Shown one piece after another: positions 63,664 to 64,000 of a stretch of DNA of 64,000 nucleotides; the first letter of the stretch is position 1; each line of letters starts with the position of its first letter. Source of the DNA: Candidatus Binatia bacterium (lineage in GTDB: Bacteria; Desulfobacterota; Binatia; UBA12015); assembly GCA_036563615.1 (NCBI GenBank), contig DATCMB010000009.1:124001-188000 (forward strand). Reading direction: 5' to 3'. Made by a program: the position numbers and the translations under genes. The notes below the pieces were generated by a model that worked only from the letters and a program-made list of their open reading frames with translations, was not told the origin of the DNA and searched no databases.

Positions 63664-64000
63664 ATGACGCCGGCGGAGATCGCCGCCGCGCTGCGCGAGA
63701 TCGCGGCCTACGTCGACCTCGAGGGCAACCGCTTCCGCGCGCGTGCATACGAGCGCGCGGCGCGCAGCATCGGCGCGGTCGCCGAGCTCGACCGCCTGAT
63801 CGCCGAGCGACGTCTCGACGAGCTGCCGGGCATCGGCAAGTCGCTCGCGCGCGTCATCGAAGAGCTCGCGACCCGCGGACGCATCGAGCTGCTCGAGCGC
63901 CTGCGCGAGCGCTGGCCGCGCGTCGTGCTCGAGCTCGCAGCGCTGCCGGAGGTCGGGCCCGAGCGCGCGCGACGGCTGCACGAGGGGCTCGCGCCGACGA
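63664..64000 (+). CDS. polX: DNA polymerase X family (PolX-like), N-terminal part
   Basis: The frame begins at ATG 63664 and runs off the window end after 112 codons. It starts MTPAEIAAALREIAAYVDLEGNRFRARAYERAARSI, the N-terminal helical region of bacterial PolX, followed by two helix-hairpin-helix motifs (LDELPGIGKSLARVIEEL and LAALPEVGPERARRL). Bacterial PolX joins a family X polymerase to a PHP exonuclease for base-excision repair; those domains would lie beyond the window, so the call rests on the N-terminus alone. Confidence 0.8.
   Translation, partial: MTPAEIAAALREIAAYVDLEGNRFRARAYERAARSIGAVAELDRLIAERRLDELPGIGKSLARVIEELATRGRIELLERLRERWPRVVLELAALPEVGPERARRLHEGLAPT

Overview
The window is a very GC-rich (about 70% by eye), densely packed stretch of a Gram-negative chromosome. 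Outer-membrane and envelope genes (a TonB-dependent receptor, ExbB/ExbD, Sec signal peptides, lipoboxes), many TetR regulators, SDR, acyl-CoA dehydrogenase and P450 genes, and secreted proteins carrying CGNGxxDxGExCDDGN-type disulfide repeats point to a free-living delta-proteobacterium-like lineage (Myxococcota or Binatota/Desulfobacterota-type). That placement is inference; no rRNA or other marker gene is present. I found no tRNA, rRNA, CRISPR array or intact insertion sequence.

Layout. 1-5380: end of a BNR/sialidase-like protein overlapping a MoaD-like carrier, YciI and PhnB-like proteins, an FG-GAP lipoprotein, TetR-GST-DUF2277, and an SDR. 5386-10425: acyltransferase-SGNH fusion, small lipoprotein, Lgt-like protein, a permease remnant and a P450. 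10525-16634: SGNH hydrolase, a small exported protein, then an envelope operon of a vWA protein with a TonB-like anchor, ExbB, ExbD and an exported TPR protein. 16782-21760: DUF1780-like gene, MOSC and TetR, facing an SDR-MFS-SnoaL set across palindromic operators. 21887-31605: Amt transporter, amidase, S8 protease, Cys-rich exported protein, and a scar where a carotenoid oxygenase and a TetR gene have both lost their 5' ends. 31622-43892: mostly minus-strand exported proteins, including two tandem paralogs of an unrecognised family, a glycoside hydrolase with a TonB-dependent receptor, a DUF1566 protein, and a broken amidohydrolase. 44211-51383: acyl-CoA dehydrogenase, copper ATPase behind a CsoR-type operator, aldehyde dehydrogenase, two small secreted paralogs, and a DUF3303-like protein. 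51471-64000: MocR regulator, lipoprotein, a DUF2723 remnant, a molybdopterin oxidoreductase between two double SnoaL-like proteins, COQ4 facing TetR, MATE pump, GH29 fucosidase, a degenerate receiver protein, and the start of a PolX-like polymerase.

Three observations stand out. First, the vWA/ExbB/ExbD/TPR operon looks like a proton-motive-force motor whose TonB-like partner carries a von Willebrand A domain. Second, several genes survive only as fused ends with their middles or starts missing, which suggests repeated deletion. Third, the octamer GCTTGACG occurs about 20 times, equally on both strands and often spelled with codons that are rare here, like a genome-wide signature motif.
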